Positions 26,800 to 35,398 of a DNA stretch of 64,000 bases are shown in pieces; positions within the stretch are counted from its first letter, which is position 1, and every line of letters starts with the position of its first letter. The stretch lies in the NCBI RefSeq assembly GCF_025264645.1, contig NZ_CP073696.1, forward strand, positions 3,224,001 to 3,288,000. The letters are read 5' to 3'. This DNA is from Edaphobacter lichenicola. GTDB lineage: Bacteria; Acidobacteriota; Terriglobia; Terriglobales; Acidobacteriaceae. The notes under the pieces were generated by a model. That model ran no database searches and had not been told where the DNA came from. It saw only the letters and a program-made list of their open reading frames with translations. Made by a program: the position numbers and the translations under genes.

Positions 26800-28239
26800 T
26801 CATTCAATTTCAAATGCCACATATTGCAAAACAGACTGGCGCTCTACCTCGAATGCTACCGAATCTCCGGTTTTAAAGTTTGCAAGCTGTTGCCGCAACT
26901 CGTCGGAGGTGCTGAGCGGCTTGCCATTAATCGAGCGCACGACGTCGCCCACTTCGAGATTGGTAAGGGTAGCAGGCTCTCCTTCCAAAACGCCAGCCAC
27001 GACTACTCCATGTTTGGAGCGGAGCCCCGGCAATGCCGCTGTGATGAGGTCATTAAGATCGACGACAAAGACGCCAAGCGAGGGGATTAGGTCTTTCCTT
27101 GGATTTGTGAGGTCCGATAAGCTGTCTACCGTGGGGAGCGAATTAATCGCTGTGATGAATAATGTGACCGGCTTACCACCGCGCAAAACTTCCATCCGCA
27201 ACGGCGTTCCACGCTTGTGAATATATAGATACGCTGTATATTTCGGGAACGAGTCGATCGGAACGCTATCCATTAGCTCCACAATATCCCCAGATCGCAA
27301 CCCAGCATCGGCTGCTGGACCCGCTTTATCGATATCCGAGAAGATCACACCATGGTCTTGAGGCAACTTCAGACCTGCGGCGAGGTCTGGGGTGATCGAC
27401 TGAGCGTGAGCGCCAATGGAAACCGACGGAACAAAGCCGCGTGCTTTCAATTCGTAATACACGAAGCGAACAACCGGTTCCGGGATGGCAAATCCCAGCC
27501 CTTCGCTCCCCCCCCCGGAGCTATAGATAAAGGTGTTAATACCAATCAGATTGCCGTCACGGTCTACTAACGGGCCGCCACTGTTGCCTGGATTGATAGG
27601 CGCATCGGTCTGCACGTAAACCATGGGACGATCCAATTCGGGTTGTCTCCCTACCGCGCTCACTATCCCTTTGGTGATTGTGTGATCAAGTCCTTGCGGC
27701 GATCCAATGGCGATCACTGTCTCTCCTAAACGCACGTGAAATGGTTCAGGCAGTGCAATGATTGGAAGGTCATGGGCATCGATCTTGATGACTGCGAGAT
27801 CGGCATATCGATTCGTTCCGATCAATTTTGCTTCATAGACACGCTGTGAATTTGCCAGTTGAGTATGACCAGTCACGAGCTCGACTGTGGTGGGCGCCAC
27901 GATCACACGAATCCGAAGCGCACCTGCGACCACGTGGTTGTTCGTGACGATGTAACCATCAGGATCGACAATTACGCCTGACCCAATGACCCGCTGCCGT
28001 TGTAAAGTCTGCTGGTCTTCATCGTCGCTGCTCTCGGGTTTGCCAAAACCAGTGACCTCTATCTCTACAACGGAATGCATCGCCCGCTCGGCGACGTCAT
28101 CAATAGCTTCGTCGTACTCCTGCAAGATTCCAGGCCGATCCGTAGGCGTACTCGCCTGCTTTGCAGGCTTCTGCCCGTGGGCTGGCAACGAAACCGCAAT
28201 GCAAAAGAGTGCAAATCGAAGACGAGTTATGGCTTTCAT
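26800..28239 (-). CDS. HtrA/DegP-family serine protease with two PDZ domains
   Basis: A periplasmic S1C protease of 479 residues with signal MKAITRLRFALFCIAVSLPAHG. The catalytic triad is His in VTNNHVVAG, Asp in RYADLAVIKID and Ser in INPGNSGGPLVD. Two PDZ domains follow (SIGAHAQSITPDLAAGL and SLGVFVVDLNDLITAAL). It degrades or refolds damaged envelope proteins. The frame stays open upstream to 28695, but ATG 28239 has GGAG at a good distance and begins a signal peptide; the 152 extra residues look non-native. Length is normal for DegP/DegQ. Confidence 0.92.
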   Translation of the reverse strand: MKAITRLRFALFCIAVSLPAHGQKPAKQASTPTDRPGILQEYDEAIDDVAERAMHSVVEIEVTGFGKPESSDDEDQQTLQRQRVIGSGVIVDPDGYIVTNNHVVAGALRIRVIVAPTTVELVTGHTQLANSQRVYEAKLIGTNRYADLAVIKIDAHDLPIIALPEPFHVRLGETVIAIGSPQGLDHTITKGIVSAVGRQPELDRPMVYVQTDAPINPGNSGGPLVDRDGNLIGINTFIYSSGGGSEGLGFAIPEPVVRFVYYELKARGFVPSVSIGAHAQSITPDLAAGLKLPQDHGVIFSDIDKAGPAADAGLRSGDIVELMDSVPIDSFPKYTAYLYIHKRGTPLRMEVLRGGKPVTLFITAINSLPTVDSLSDLTNPRKDLIPSLGVFVVDLNDLITAALPGLRSKHGVVVAGVLEGEPATLTNLEVGDVVRSINGKPLSTSDELRQQLANFKTGDSVAFEVERQSVLQYVAFEIE

Positions 28240-28831
28240 TTGGCGCTCCATAAGCAGACTTGAAACAATTATGCGCTGGTGGCGTGAGCGGTACATTTTT
28301 TCTCCGCTGCATCCCAATTTTAAAATTTTGAGGTCGAGATCAAAAATAGCGTACATCACTGGGACCTGAAGGGCACGACTACGATTGCTGCCAACGGGTC
28401 GCCTATTGCGCATCCCAAAGCAGGTCATCGTGTGCCGTCCAGAGGCAAGCTCCAATACGGTGACGAGCAAGACGATGAGCACCGGGCGAAGACGCAGAAC
28501 TCCGGCGCCAACCACCAGTTCAAAAGCAGCGACTGTAATGCGACGCTCTTCAATGAAACCGAAGACGACATTAAGCGACAGACTATGAAACGCGTCAGAC
28601 TGGAACCCCCAGAAACGCCATAAAATCGAAAGATTCACACATGATCCACAAAGTCGCGAATGCATCGATCGCTCTATAGGGCGCGGGGCCAACATCGGTG
28701 CAGGTGTGACGGCGTTCTCGAACTGAAAACCAAGGTCATTAAGATAGCCGTTTTAGAAGTAACCGTCACAGCAGCGAGGTTCCAAAAGCCATTCTTTACC
28801 TTGTCAAACTGCGATCCAGTAGTGTTGTCTA
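28240..28831. other. Long intergenic gap upstream of the protease
   Basis: About 590 nt with open frames on both strands but no convincing gene. The reverse-strand extension of the protease frame contains a hydrophobic run (PVLIVLLVTVLELASG) but no ribosome site. It probably holds the protease promoter. Confidence 0.4.
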
Positions 28832-31306
28832 TTAACGCGGCCTGCGTGAACCTCGTGCAGCGCCGCTCCCACGATTTTGCGATTGTTCGAGTTGATCTCC
28901 CCGTGCGCGTGCCTGTGAATCGTTCTGCAACTGCCCCATCGTATTGGGCGAGATAGAACCACGAGGAGCAGTCTGGGCAGGAGGCTGGACAGGCTGGCTC
29001 AGAGTTCCGCGCTCGACCACAGCAGGGTTAGTCTGGTTCGATCCTCTGCCATTTGCAGGCGTAGGAGACGTGCTTCCTCCTTGCGCGCTGGGAGTAGAGG
29101 AACCCGAAGATCGTGACTGCGACAATGTGTTGGAGCTATTTGGATTCTGCTTCTGCTGCCTAGTCTGGTTTGCTCCGGTAGATGGATCGACCGGCGTCCA
29201 GGCACCATTGTCATACTTGCTCCAATTCCCACTGGAGTCCTTTTTGTAGACATTCCCATCGGCACCAGCATAGACGTTATTGTTATTGGCATCTTTGGCA
29301 ACGAAACCGCTATTGCCATTGGCGCCCGAATACCCGGCACCAGCACTACCCTTCGAGGTCTGAAAAGATCCTGCGGTCCCCCGGCTGTCGGTTACATGCT
29401 GCGACTGCGCCCAGTTGTCGCCGTTGGTAACTACCGAACTGCCCCACTGGCTGTATTGGTTGTGACCTTGCGCGGTTGCAGCATAGCTCCCTGTCCATGG
29501 GTTATAGGCCTGGGCATAGGTACGGCCGCCGTAAGCGTTTTGAGCGGTGACGGCGCGCCCGTAAGTTCCGGTAGCCGGGTTGTACCAAGCTGCTGTGCCC
29601 GCCGAACCGTACGGCCCATACACAGCATGCCCGACTCCGTACGCCCCCGTGTATGGGTTGTAGACTGCAGCTACACCATAAGAATAAGGGTAAGGATAAT
29701 AAACAGGGCGAGGGCCCCAATAAACATAGGGAGGGTAGTAATAACCTGTCCCATAAACAACCGTGGATCCGACTGCCATCCCAATAACAAAGACTCCGAG
29801 GTAGCCGCTGGAATAACTCGTCTGTACGGTAGTTGGCGTCGGGTTTGAGACAACGACATAAGTGACGTTGTACATCGGTGACGTCGGAGGAATAGTGTAG
29901 ATGATCTGAGGCACGGAATCGGCTGTCTTCCATGGACCATTCGGGCTTCGAGATACAAACCAAACGCCCTGAAAACAAAGATAGTAGAGATCTCCAACAC
30001 GAATTACCTTATCCGGTGTATTGACAGCGTAGTACATCGTTGTGGTTGGGATCATTTCGAATTGAGGGGCACCCGAATAGGCTACTTTGACCTGAGCCTC
30101 AGCTGCGGCACGATTAACGATTGCTGTTGTGGGGACTTGCGAAAGCAATACGGCGTCACTAGCCTCCTGCGTCCCAGGTACGGAAACAAGGACATCGTGG
30201 CACGGGCTGCTTCTCGGAATCATCTTGAAGTCGGCGGGGAGAGAGTTGCCAGCATAAGTCCATGGCCCTTCAAGGCTGGTCGCACGGAACCAGCGCCCTG
30301 ATATCAAAACGTAAACATTGCCGTCCGGCTGATGGATAAACACTTTGTTCTCTGTATTGATCGCATAGCTCAGACTTGTGCCGACAATTTTTGAGTAGAT
30401 CGGCTTTCCCCTGAATGAAATCAACTCAGCCGGTTTTTCCGTGAACAGAACGCGTGGCACACTCGCGCTGGGTCGTGGCGGAACGGCCTTTAAAACATCA
30501 TCCCAATTCTCGTGAGCGGGCAGTTTCCCTATGTCTAAGGGGAGTTTAGTTGTCATAGCCCATGGCCCACGTAACTCTCGTGCTACGAGCCAGGTTTTAT
30601 CACTCAAGAGGTAATAGTTAGATTTATCGAAGAAAAGATCCCAGTTCGTGTTAACGACATACTCTAGAGCTGTTCCTGGAATTGGGACCAATACAGGCTT
30701 GCCGTTGACCATCAGCATAATCGCCGGCCCCGTCGCGACAAGGATCGACGGCACCTCTGTGCTGGCCGCGATTGATCTCACAGGCTCATTCACCTTTTCT
30801 AGACTCGCAATCATTCGAGGTAGTCCGATCGTGAACGTCATAGTCGGATAAAGCTGATGCGCACGCCTCTGCATCAGCGCCTCCTGCTCTGCGCTCAGCG
30901 AAGGAAACCGCGCATCGAGCACCTCGATATTGCTGACGAAGACAGTTTGCGCGCTTACGTTGGCGATCGTATTCGCGCGCCAGGAAATAACGCCCAGAAC
31001 AGGCTTTGCACCATTATCTGTTACCGAAACCGCACTGTCGGCCACCATCGTTTGGTATCTCTGCCACGCTCTGAGTTGCGGCTGGTAGACAACAAGATGA
31101 ACGCCGTTCCGATCAAAGACCTTTGGCCATGAGGGGATAGTGACTGGTAAAGCGGTAGGCTTATTAGTCACTGGAGCAGCTAGCTGCGCAGAAGAAAAAA
31201 TTGCGCTATTCACGACGCAAATCGCGACGACAAAAATCCGACAGCCTCTTAATGCTCTCAAATGGCCTACCTCGTTAGCGATAGGAATGAGTGATAACTG
31301 GCCCAT
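28832..31306 (-). CDS. Large secreted repeat protein of unknown function
   Basis: 824 residues with an N-terminal hydrophobic signal-like segment (FVVAICVVNSAIFSSAQ). The N-terminal half has three diverged modules of about 80-100 residues, each with an aromatic core ending in GPW (ARELRGPW, TSLEGPW, RSPNGPW). A hydrophobic stretch near residue 500 is followed by a Tyr/Gly/Pro-rich segment (YYYPPYVYWGPRPVYYPYPY) and a Gln/Asn/Ser-rich tail. This suggests a surface or cell-wall-like protein. ATG 31306 has no ribosome site; TTG 31261, preceded by GAGG, is an alternative start. I do not recognise a named family. Confidence 0.75.
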   Translation of the reverse strand: MGQLSLIPIANEVGHLRALRGCRIFVVAICVVNSAIFSSAQLAAPVTNKPTALPVTIPSWPKVFDRNGVHLVVYQPQLRAWQRYQTMVADSAVSVTDNGAKPVLGVISWRANTIANVSAQTVFVSNIEVLDARFPSLSAEQEALMQRRAHQLYPTMTFTIGLPRMIASLEKVNEPVRSIAASTEVPSILVATGPAIMLMVNGKPVLVPIPGTALEYVVNTNWDLFFDKSNYYLLSDKTWLVARELRGPWAMTTKLPLDIGKLPAHENWDDVLKAVPPRPSASVPRVLFTEKPAELISFRGKPIYSKIVGTSLSYAINTENKVFIHQPDGNVYVLISGRWFRATSLEGPWTYAGNSLPADFKMIPRSSPCHDVLVSVPGTQEASDAVLLSQVPTTAIVNRAAAEAQVKVAYSGAPQFEMIPTTTMYYAVNTPDKVIRVGDLYYLCFQGVWFVSRSPNGPWKTADSVPQIIYTIPPTSPMYNVTYVVVSNPTPTTVQTSYSSGYLGVFVIGMAVGSTVVYGTGYYYPPYVYWGPRPVYYPYPYSYGVAAVYNPYTGAYGVGHAVYGPYGSAGTAAWYNPATGTYGRAVTAQNAYGGRTYAQAYNPWTGSYAATAQGHNQYSQWGSSVVTNGDNWAQSQHVTDSRGTAGSFQTSKGSAGAGYSGANGNSGFVAKDANNNNVYAGADGNVYKKDSSGNWSKYDNGAWTPVDPSTGANQTRQQKQNPNSSNTLSQSRSSGSSTPSAQGGSTSPTPANGRGSNQTNPAVVERGTLSQPVQPPAQTAPRGSISPNTMGQLQNDSQARARGDQLEQSQNRGSGAARGSRRPR

Positions 31307-31618
31307 TTTTTGTGCGACCTGAGTTTACCCGATAACAGCCGTGTTGTGGAATTTGTTTCCGCCACGCAAGCGTGGGTCGAGAGAAACGCTTGGCTCACTC
31401 TAGATCACAACTCTGTCGAAACACCCTTTAATTTTCATTAGCGACAGAACGGAGGCTTCCTGCACGTGTCTACGGCCCAGTCCTGAGCGCTAGGCCCATA
31501 AATTTGTTGCGGGCTATCGTATTTACCAATAAAATTTGGCTTCTTCCGATATGCGATGTGCAACCGGGCCCAGGTCTCGCTGGAGAAATCTGGCTTATCC
31601 TCACTGATAGGGGCTCCC
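31307..31618. other. Divergent intergenic gap
   Basis: About 310 nt between divergent genes. A small perfect dyad, CCACGC-AA-GCGTGG, lies at 31362-31375. Nothing else is recognised. Confidence 0.4.
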
Positions 31619-32320
31619 ATGAAACCAAATCGGCTATCCCTCGCGCTCTTCTTCTTTTTCATCTCTCTCTTTGTTGCCTCACAACTCTTATGTGCACAAG
31701 GGCCAGTCGGCTCACCGACACCAGCGCACACCTTCACAAAAGAGATGACGGTCTACGTAAGCGACTTTGAGCTGGACGCGCAAGCTGTCCAAGTGGATCA
31801 GGGTTCTGCAATAAGTCAAAGACGTCCGGGAATTCTGGAACGGCCAAAAAAGAAAGAGCAACAGGATCCCGCAGCCCAGGCAAAGATGTTGGTTGATACG
31901 ATGTCGCAAAGTATCGTCAGCGATCTTCAGAAGGCTGGCTACAAAGCTCAGCGGCTAACGAGCGACGAGCCCAAACCATCCACGGGCGCTTGGGTACATG
32001 GAGTATTCACACAGGCTGATGAGGGCAATCGCCTTCACCGCGCAGTCATCGGCTTCGGATCTGGTCAGGCGAAGATGGAGCTGTTTGTAACACTCACCGA
32101 TCTGACACGCCCCGAAAAACCGCTCTATGAAGCTTCCTCTGAAGGCGCGAGTAAAGATAAGCCGGGTGCGGTAATTAGTATGAATCCCTATGTTGCCGCG
32201 ACGAAGTTTGTCATGGAGAAGAACGCGCCGGAGAAGACGGTCAAGAGCACCGCCTCAACGATTTCAAAAGATATTGTGCTGCACCTGCAACAGCACGAGA
32301 GTTCGTTGGCAACCCCATAG
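31619..32320 (+). CDS. Secreted DUF4410-like protein
   Basis: 233 residues with a clear Sec signal (MKPNRLSLALFFFFISLFVASQLLCAQ). The mature part (VYVSDFELDAQAVQ, IVSDLQKAGYKAQRL, WVHGVFTQADEGNRLHRAVIG) resembles the DUF4410 family of periplasmic or lipoprotein-like proteins of unknown role. ATG 31619 with AGGGG upstream is preferred over an in-frame ATG at 31556, which would bury the signal peptide. Confidence 0.65.
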   Translation: MKPNRLSLALFFFFISLFVASQLLCAQGPVGSPTPAHTFTKEMTVYVSDFELDAQAVQVDQGSAISQRRPGILERPKKKEQQDPAAQAKMLVDTMSQSIVSDLQKAGYKAQRLTSDEPKPSTGAWVHGVFTQADEGNRLHRAVIGFGSGQAKMELFVTLTDLTRPEKPLYEASSEGASKDKPGAVISMNPYVAATKFVMEKNAPEKTVKSTASTISKDIVLHLQQHESSLATP

Positions 32321-32454
32321 TTGGTAATCTTCAAGCGCCGAAATTATTGCTGTGCCAAAAACGACGCGATTGGTCGTCCAGGTTGCGCCGTTAAAACTGT
32401 CTGCGAAGACAGCCACCCAGATCTGTTATTAGGTTCGAGCCCGGCAACACCCGG

Positions 32455-32772
32455 TCAGCGTTTGTCGGCGATGCGACCGAAGGTGGTTTCAAGCAGCCGC
32501 TGCATTTTTTTCGCGGCGCCAGAGACAGCGGTTTGTACGTCTGCTGACTCGTCGGTAACCGTGAGAGGTTGGTGATTGTTGGGGCGCGCCTCCAGGACGC
32601 ACCGTTTGTCCCTCGGCCCGGATTTATCAGCATTCTCATCGGTAACGAAAACCTCGATGCGCGTGAGATGGCTATCGAATCTATCGAGAAGACGGTGAAT
32701 CTCGTCTTCGATCGATGTGGAGAGTGCTGCGTGTATGGAGATGTTTTTATCGCTATTAATCAAAATCTGCAT
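32455..32772 (-). CDS. HPF/RaiA-family ribosome hibernation factor
   Basis: A short-form HPF/RaiA protein of 105 residues: MQILINSDKNISIHAALS, then the beta-alpha-beta segment HLTRIEVFVTDENADKSG and basic RCVLEARPNNHQPLTV. Such proteins bind the 30S decoding region and silence ribosomes in stationary phase or stress. GGGAG eight nt before ATG 32772 decides the start over an in-frame ATG at 32832. A 59-residue gene ends 46 nt upstream on the same strand and may share its transcript. Confidence 0.85.
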   Translation of the reverse strand: MQILINSDKNISIHAALSTSIEDEIHRLLDRFDSHLTRIEVFVTDENADKSGPRDKRCVLEARPNNHQPLTVTDESADVQTAVSGAAKKMQRLLETTFGRIADKR

Positions 32773-32818
32773 GGATCGATCTCCCAGGGAACTGTCCAAG
32801 CAGTCCTCTGCCCGCGGT

Positions 32819-32998
32819 CTACTCGTTGGCAATCATCTCACGAACTGTGGCGATACGTTTCTTGATCCCCGCGATCTTGTCCGGCCAAGCGCCTCCAGTC
32901 GGATCTGGGTAGGGGACTCCGGCGGCGTACTCCCGTTCGGCCTCAGCGAGATGCTCAAGCAGAATATTCAGTCGGTCTTGCAACGTAGGGCCAGCCAT
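32819..32998 (-). CDS. Small acidic/charged protein, 59 residues
   Basis: ATG 32998 opens a 59-codon frame: MAGPTLQDRLNILLEHLAEA, then a segment with PYPDPTGGAWPDK and a basic helix (KKRIATVREMIANE). The heptad-like charged helices look like a small coiled-coil protein. The composition is protein-like and the frame closes just before the HPF gene, so co-transcription is likely. The ribosome site is weak. No family recognised. Confidence 0.6.
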   Translation of the reverse strand: MAGPTLQDRLNILLEHLAEAEREYAAGVPYPDPTGGAWPDKIAGIKKRIATVREMIANE

Positions 32999-33041
32999 GA
33001 CTAGAAGCCTATCATCCTTGACCGCGCGAATTGCGAAGCTA

Positions 33042-33581
33042 TTATCGTGAGATCACGAAGGATTTGAGGCGGATGCCGTCGTAGTAGAACTGCTTTGCCG
33101 ACCCCGCGGGTCTTTCGTAGATAAACGAGTCCCGCGAGATGGAGGCCTTGGTGCCGTCAATGCCCATGTAGTGGCCCGGGCGAAGCTTCCAAACGACGAA
33201 CGGCGCATCAACCTGGGTGGGAGAGACGATGACTTCGGTGACGGGTTGGTCTTTTTTGAGGTAGATGAGGGTGAGCTTTTCGAGCAAGTTCCTCTGGTCA
33301 CTTGCCTGAGTCCGATCGCGCTGGATGAGGGCCACGAGGAATGCCGGCTTGCCTTTGGGATAGAAATCTCCAGAGGCTATTCCTGGGCATTCACCAGGAT
33401 GATTGACCTTCCAGTGTTTTAGGTCGTTGTCTGCCAGGTCTTGAGGCTGCAGGATGGTCCAGTTGTCCTGCTCGACCGTGGAGCGGATCGACTGAGGTAA
33501 GTTGTTCAAACAATCTTCTGCGTAGACGTGCACCGACAGAGAGATGAAGGTTGCAAGGAGGAAACTCCTGTAGAGACTCAT
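33042..33581 (-). CDS. Small secreted protein of unknown function
   Basis: 179 residues with signal MSLYRSFLLATFISLSVHVYA. The mature part (QDNWTILQPQDLADNDLKHW, GECPGIASGDFYPKGKPAFLVALIQ) looks like a compact periplasmic domain with two cysteines. I do not recognise the family. The frame is open to 33752, but that extension reads through repeat DNA, so ATG 33581 is preferred; its GGAAGG sits unusually close to the ATG. Confidence 0.65.
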   Translation of the reverse strand: MSLYRSFLLATFISLSVHVYAEDCLNNLPQSIRSTVEQDNWTILQPQDLADNDLKHWKVNHPGECPGIASGDFYPKGKPAFLVALIQRDRTQASDQRNLLEKLTLIYLKKDQPVTEVIVSPTQVDAPFVVWKLRPGHYMGIDGTKASISRDSFIYERPAGSAKQFYYDGIRLKSFVISR

Positions 33582-33700
33582 CCTTCCAGCTTCATGGTTC
33601 GCACTATGTTTGAGCGATACGACCTTTAGGGGAGTGAGATGCAATGCTCTGGTCGGCACCTGGGTATGGATTACTCTTCGTATGGAACTGACTCCCAAAT

Positions 33701-33898
33701 GCCGACTTTTTTTTGCTGAAGAGTATTGGCGGTTTTGCTGGGCATTTTGCAAAAAACGAGTGTCTGGAAGGTGGTTTTTCGTGGTGAGTTTGTGGTGAAT
33801 TGCATGGTAAATGTGGTGTCTTAGCAGCGACTTTTTCAGTGTGAAAAAATGCGCCAGGTTTTGAGAATTTATTTTCGAGGCTTCCCGTTCCGGGAATA
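33701..33898 (+). repeat. Interspersed repeat copy 1 with phased GTGGT array
   Basis: This stretch aligns with 50478-50704 in the same orientation. Shared parts are a T-rich start, TTTTGC(A/G)AAAAA, an array with GTGGT/ATGGT at 33771, 33781, 33792, 33804 and 33813, and a distal block beginning TGCGCCAGGTTTT and ending GGCTTCCCGTT. It lies in the 510-nt gap between two divergent-strand-neutral genes (33582-34090) and encodes nothing recognisable. Confidence 0.75.
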
Positions 33899-33930
33899 TG
33901 CCTCATTGGGAATATGCATGATGTGGATGC

Positions 33931-33954
33931 CGACCTCTCAGAATCGAGACGTGG
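33931..33954. repeat. 24-bp near-palindromic repeat, copy 1
   Basis: CTCTCAGAATCGAGACGTGG at the right of 33931-33954 matches the family CCACATCTC-n-GAATCGAGATATGG. The left arm is diverged. Other copies are at 35331, 36554 and 50451. Confidence 0.6.
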
Positions 33955-34090
33955 GCGTTTGGTCAAAGGCCAGCGTTACCCAATGAAACCATCATTTATT
34001 AGCTGGGGAGTCCTGCAGTGTTACGGAAATTGATTGCCGTTTTATTTTGCTCGAGTGAATGGGATGAGCCGCCGGCCCATCCCATTTTGA

Positions 34091-35191
34091 TTATTTTGGG
34101 TGTCCTTCACCGTGGCTCACCGGTTGCTGCTGCTGCAGGTGTTGTTGCTGCTGCGTGTGTTGCTGTTCCATCTGCTGCGTCTGCTGCTGATGCCGCTGCT
34201 CCATCTGCTGTTTTTGTGCGTCGTTAACATTCTGCTGCTGAGCGCGTTGGTGCTCTGCCTCTTGCTGTTGCTGGAGCTGCTGGTGCTGCTGGTTCTGTTT
34301 TGCGATCAGCTTGTTCTGCTGTTGCTGATACTTCTGATCGGCTTTGTCATTCCCCGAGCTGGCTGGCGTGGGGGCGACGTGTGGCTGAACCTCGCTGGCA
34401 TGAGCGGGATTGGCGGGACGCGACTCCGTGTTGGGACGATTGGCCGGTGGGTGATAGGGCGCACCTGCCTCACGAGCGCCGACGACGCCCTGTCCGCTAA
34501 ACTCGGCTGGTCTCGCGGTCGCGGCGATTGGAGGCTTGCCTTGATTGACCGAAGCGCGGAGCTGCGGGTTGGAGCGCGCTGTCTGAAGGTGTTGCACCTG
34601 AGCGGGCACCGGTCCAACGTGCCGCTCCCGCGCTGCCGCTTCTTGTTCTGAGGTAGCACGCGCCTCGATGCCGCCTGTACCACCGTTATAGCTGACCCGA
34701 TTGATGACGGTGGTGTTGTGAACGATAGTGGTGTTATAGGTATTGTGAATATTCACGATGTTCACGTTGTTCACGGTGCGGTTATAGAAGAAGTGTCCGC
34801 CGTCCCATCGTCCTCCTTCATAGCCATCGCCGAAGTAGCCAAAGCCGTAACTGATTCCGCCGTAGAAGCCAACTTGCGGCCCCCAGTATCCTTCGTGAAA
34901 GAGGTAGCCACCTCCACCCCAACCCCACCAGCCGGGAGTCCAAAGATATCCGACCTGCGGGGCGAGAACCCAGGTGCCTGGGACCCAGTAGTAGTCGCCG
35001 TAGTCAGGGTCCCAGGCCCAGTAACCGGGAGTCCAGAGGTATCCGTCGCCGGGGCAGATCGGTTGCTCGTATACGGGAAGTGCGGGTGGGCCAAAGGATA
35101 CGGAGATACCAATCTGCGCGAATGCGGTTGAAGAGATGACTACCACTAGAAGACTGAGCAAAAGATTTCGGACGGAATGATGAGTGCGCAT
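34091..35191 (-). CDS. Secreted YXWGXW-repeat protein with Gln-rich tail
   Basis: 366 residues with Sec signal MRTHHSVRNLLLSLLVVV...AFAQ. The N-terminal half contains YLWTPGYWAW, YYWVPGTWVL and YLWTPGWWGW, repeats of the YXWGXW type found in many acidobacterial envelope proteins. A Gly/Tyr/Asn segment follows, then a Gln/His-rich tail of about 90 residues (QQQQ runs), probably a coiled coil. The ATG has AGGAG eight nt upstream. Function is unknown; an envelope structural or stress role is likely. Confidence 0.75.
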   Translation of the reverse strand: MRTHHSVRNLLLSLLVVVISSTAFAQIGISVSFGPPALPVYEQPICPGDGYLWTPGYWAWDPDYGDYYWVPGTWVLAPQVGYLWTPGWWGWGGGGYLFHEGYWGPQVGFYGGISYGFGYFGDGYEGGRWDGGHFFYNRTVNNVNIVNIHNTYNTTIVHNTTVINRVSYNGGTGGIEARATSEQEAAARERHVGPVPAQVQHLQTARSNPQLRASVNQGKPPIAATARPAEFSGQGVVGAREAGAPYHPPANRPNTESRPANPAHASEVQPHVAPTPASSGNDKADQKYQQQQNKLIAKQNQQHQQLQQQQEAEHQRAQQQNVNDAQKQQMEQRHQQQTQQMEQQHTQQQQHLQQQQPVSHGEGHPK

Positions 35192-35330
35192 TGTGTTTGC
35201 TCCTGAGAGAAACCTGCGTTTTAGGTATGAACAGCCAGTTTGGGTTTTAGTTGCCGGTAATTTGTACGAATTCTAGGAACTGTCGGATGTTACCGGAGTA
35301 GTGACGAGTTCGTACAGACGCACAAAATAC

Positions 35331-35354
35331 CCACATCTCAAAATCGAGATATGG
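35331..35354. repeat. 24-bp near-palindromic repeat, copy 2
   Basis: CCACATCTC (35331-35339) and GAGATATGG (35346-35354) form arms around AAAATC. It lies between the YXWGXW gene and the convergent-strand neighbour downstream end. Confidence 0.75.
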
Positions 35355-35398
35355 CACACGGTCTTGTGAAGCGAGGACTCGGCGTGGCCAGCTGCCTT

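Noticed and set aside
28240..28695. N-terminal extension of the HtrA frame with a hydrophobic run
   Set aside because: It lacks a ribosome site, and the downstream ATG has a good site and starts a signal peptide.
32430..32460. tRNA T-arm-like GGTTCGAGCCC
   Set aside because: Flanking bases do not form a T-stem and no acceptor or anticodon arms are found upstream.
33571..33752. Upstream extension of the small secreted protein at 33042-33581
   Set aside because: It reads through repeat DNA and would place a signal peptide in the middle of the protein.
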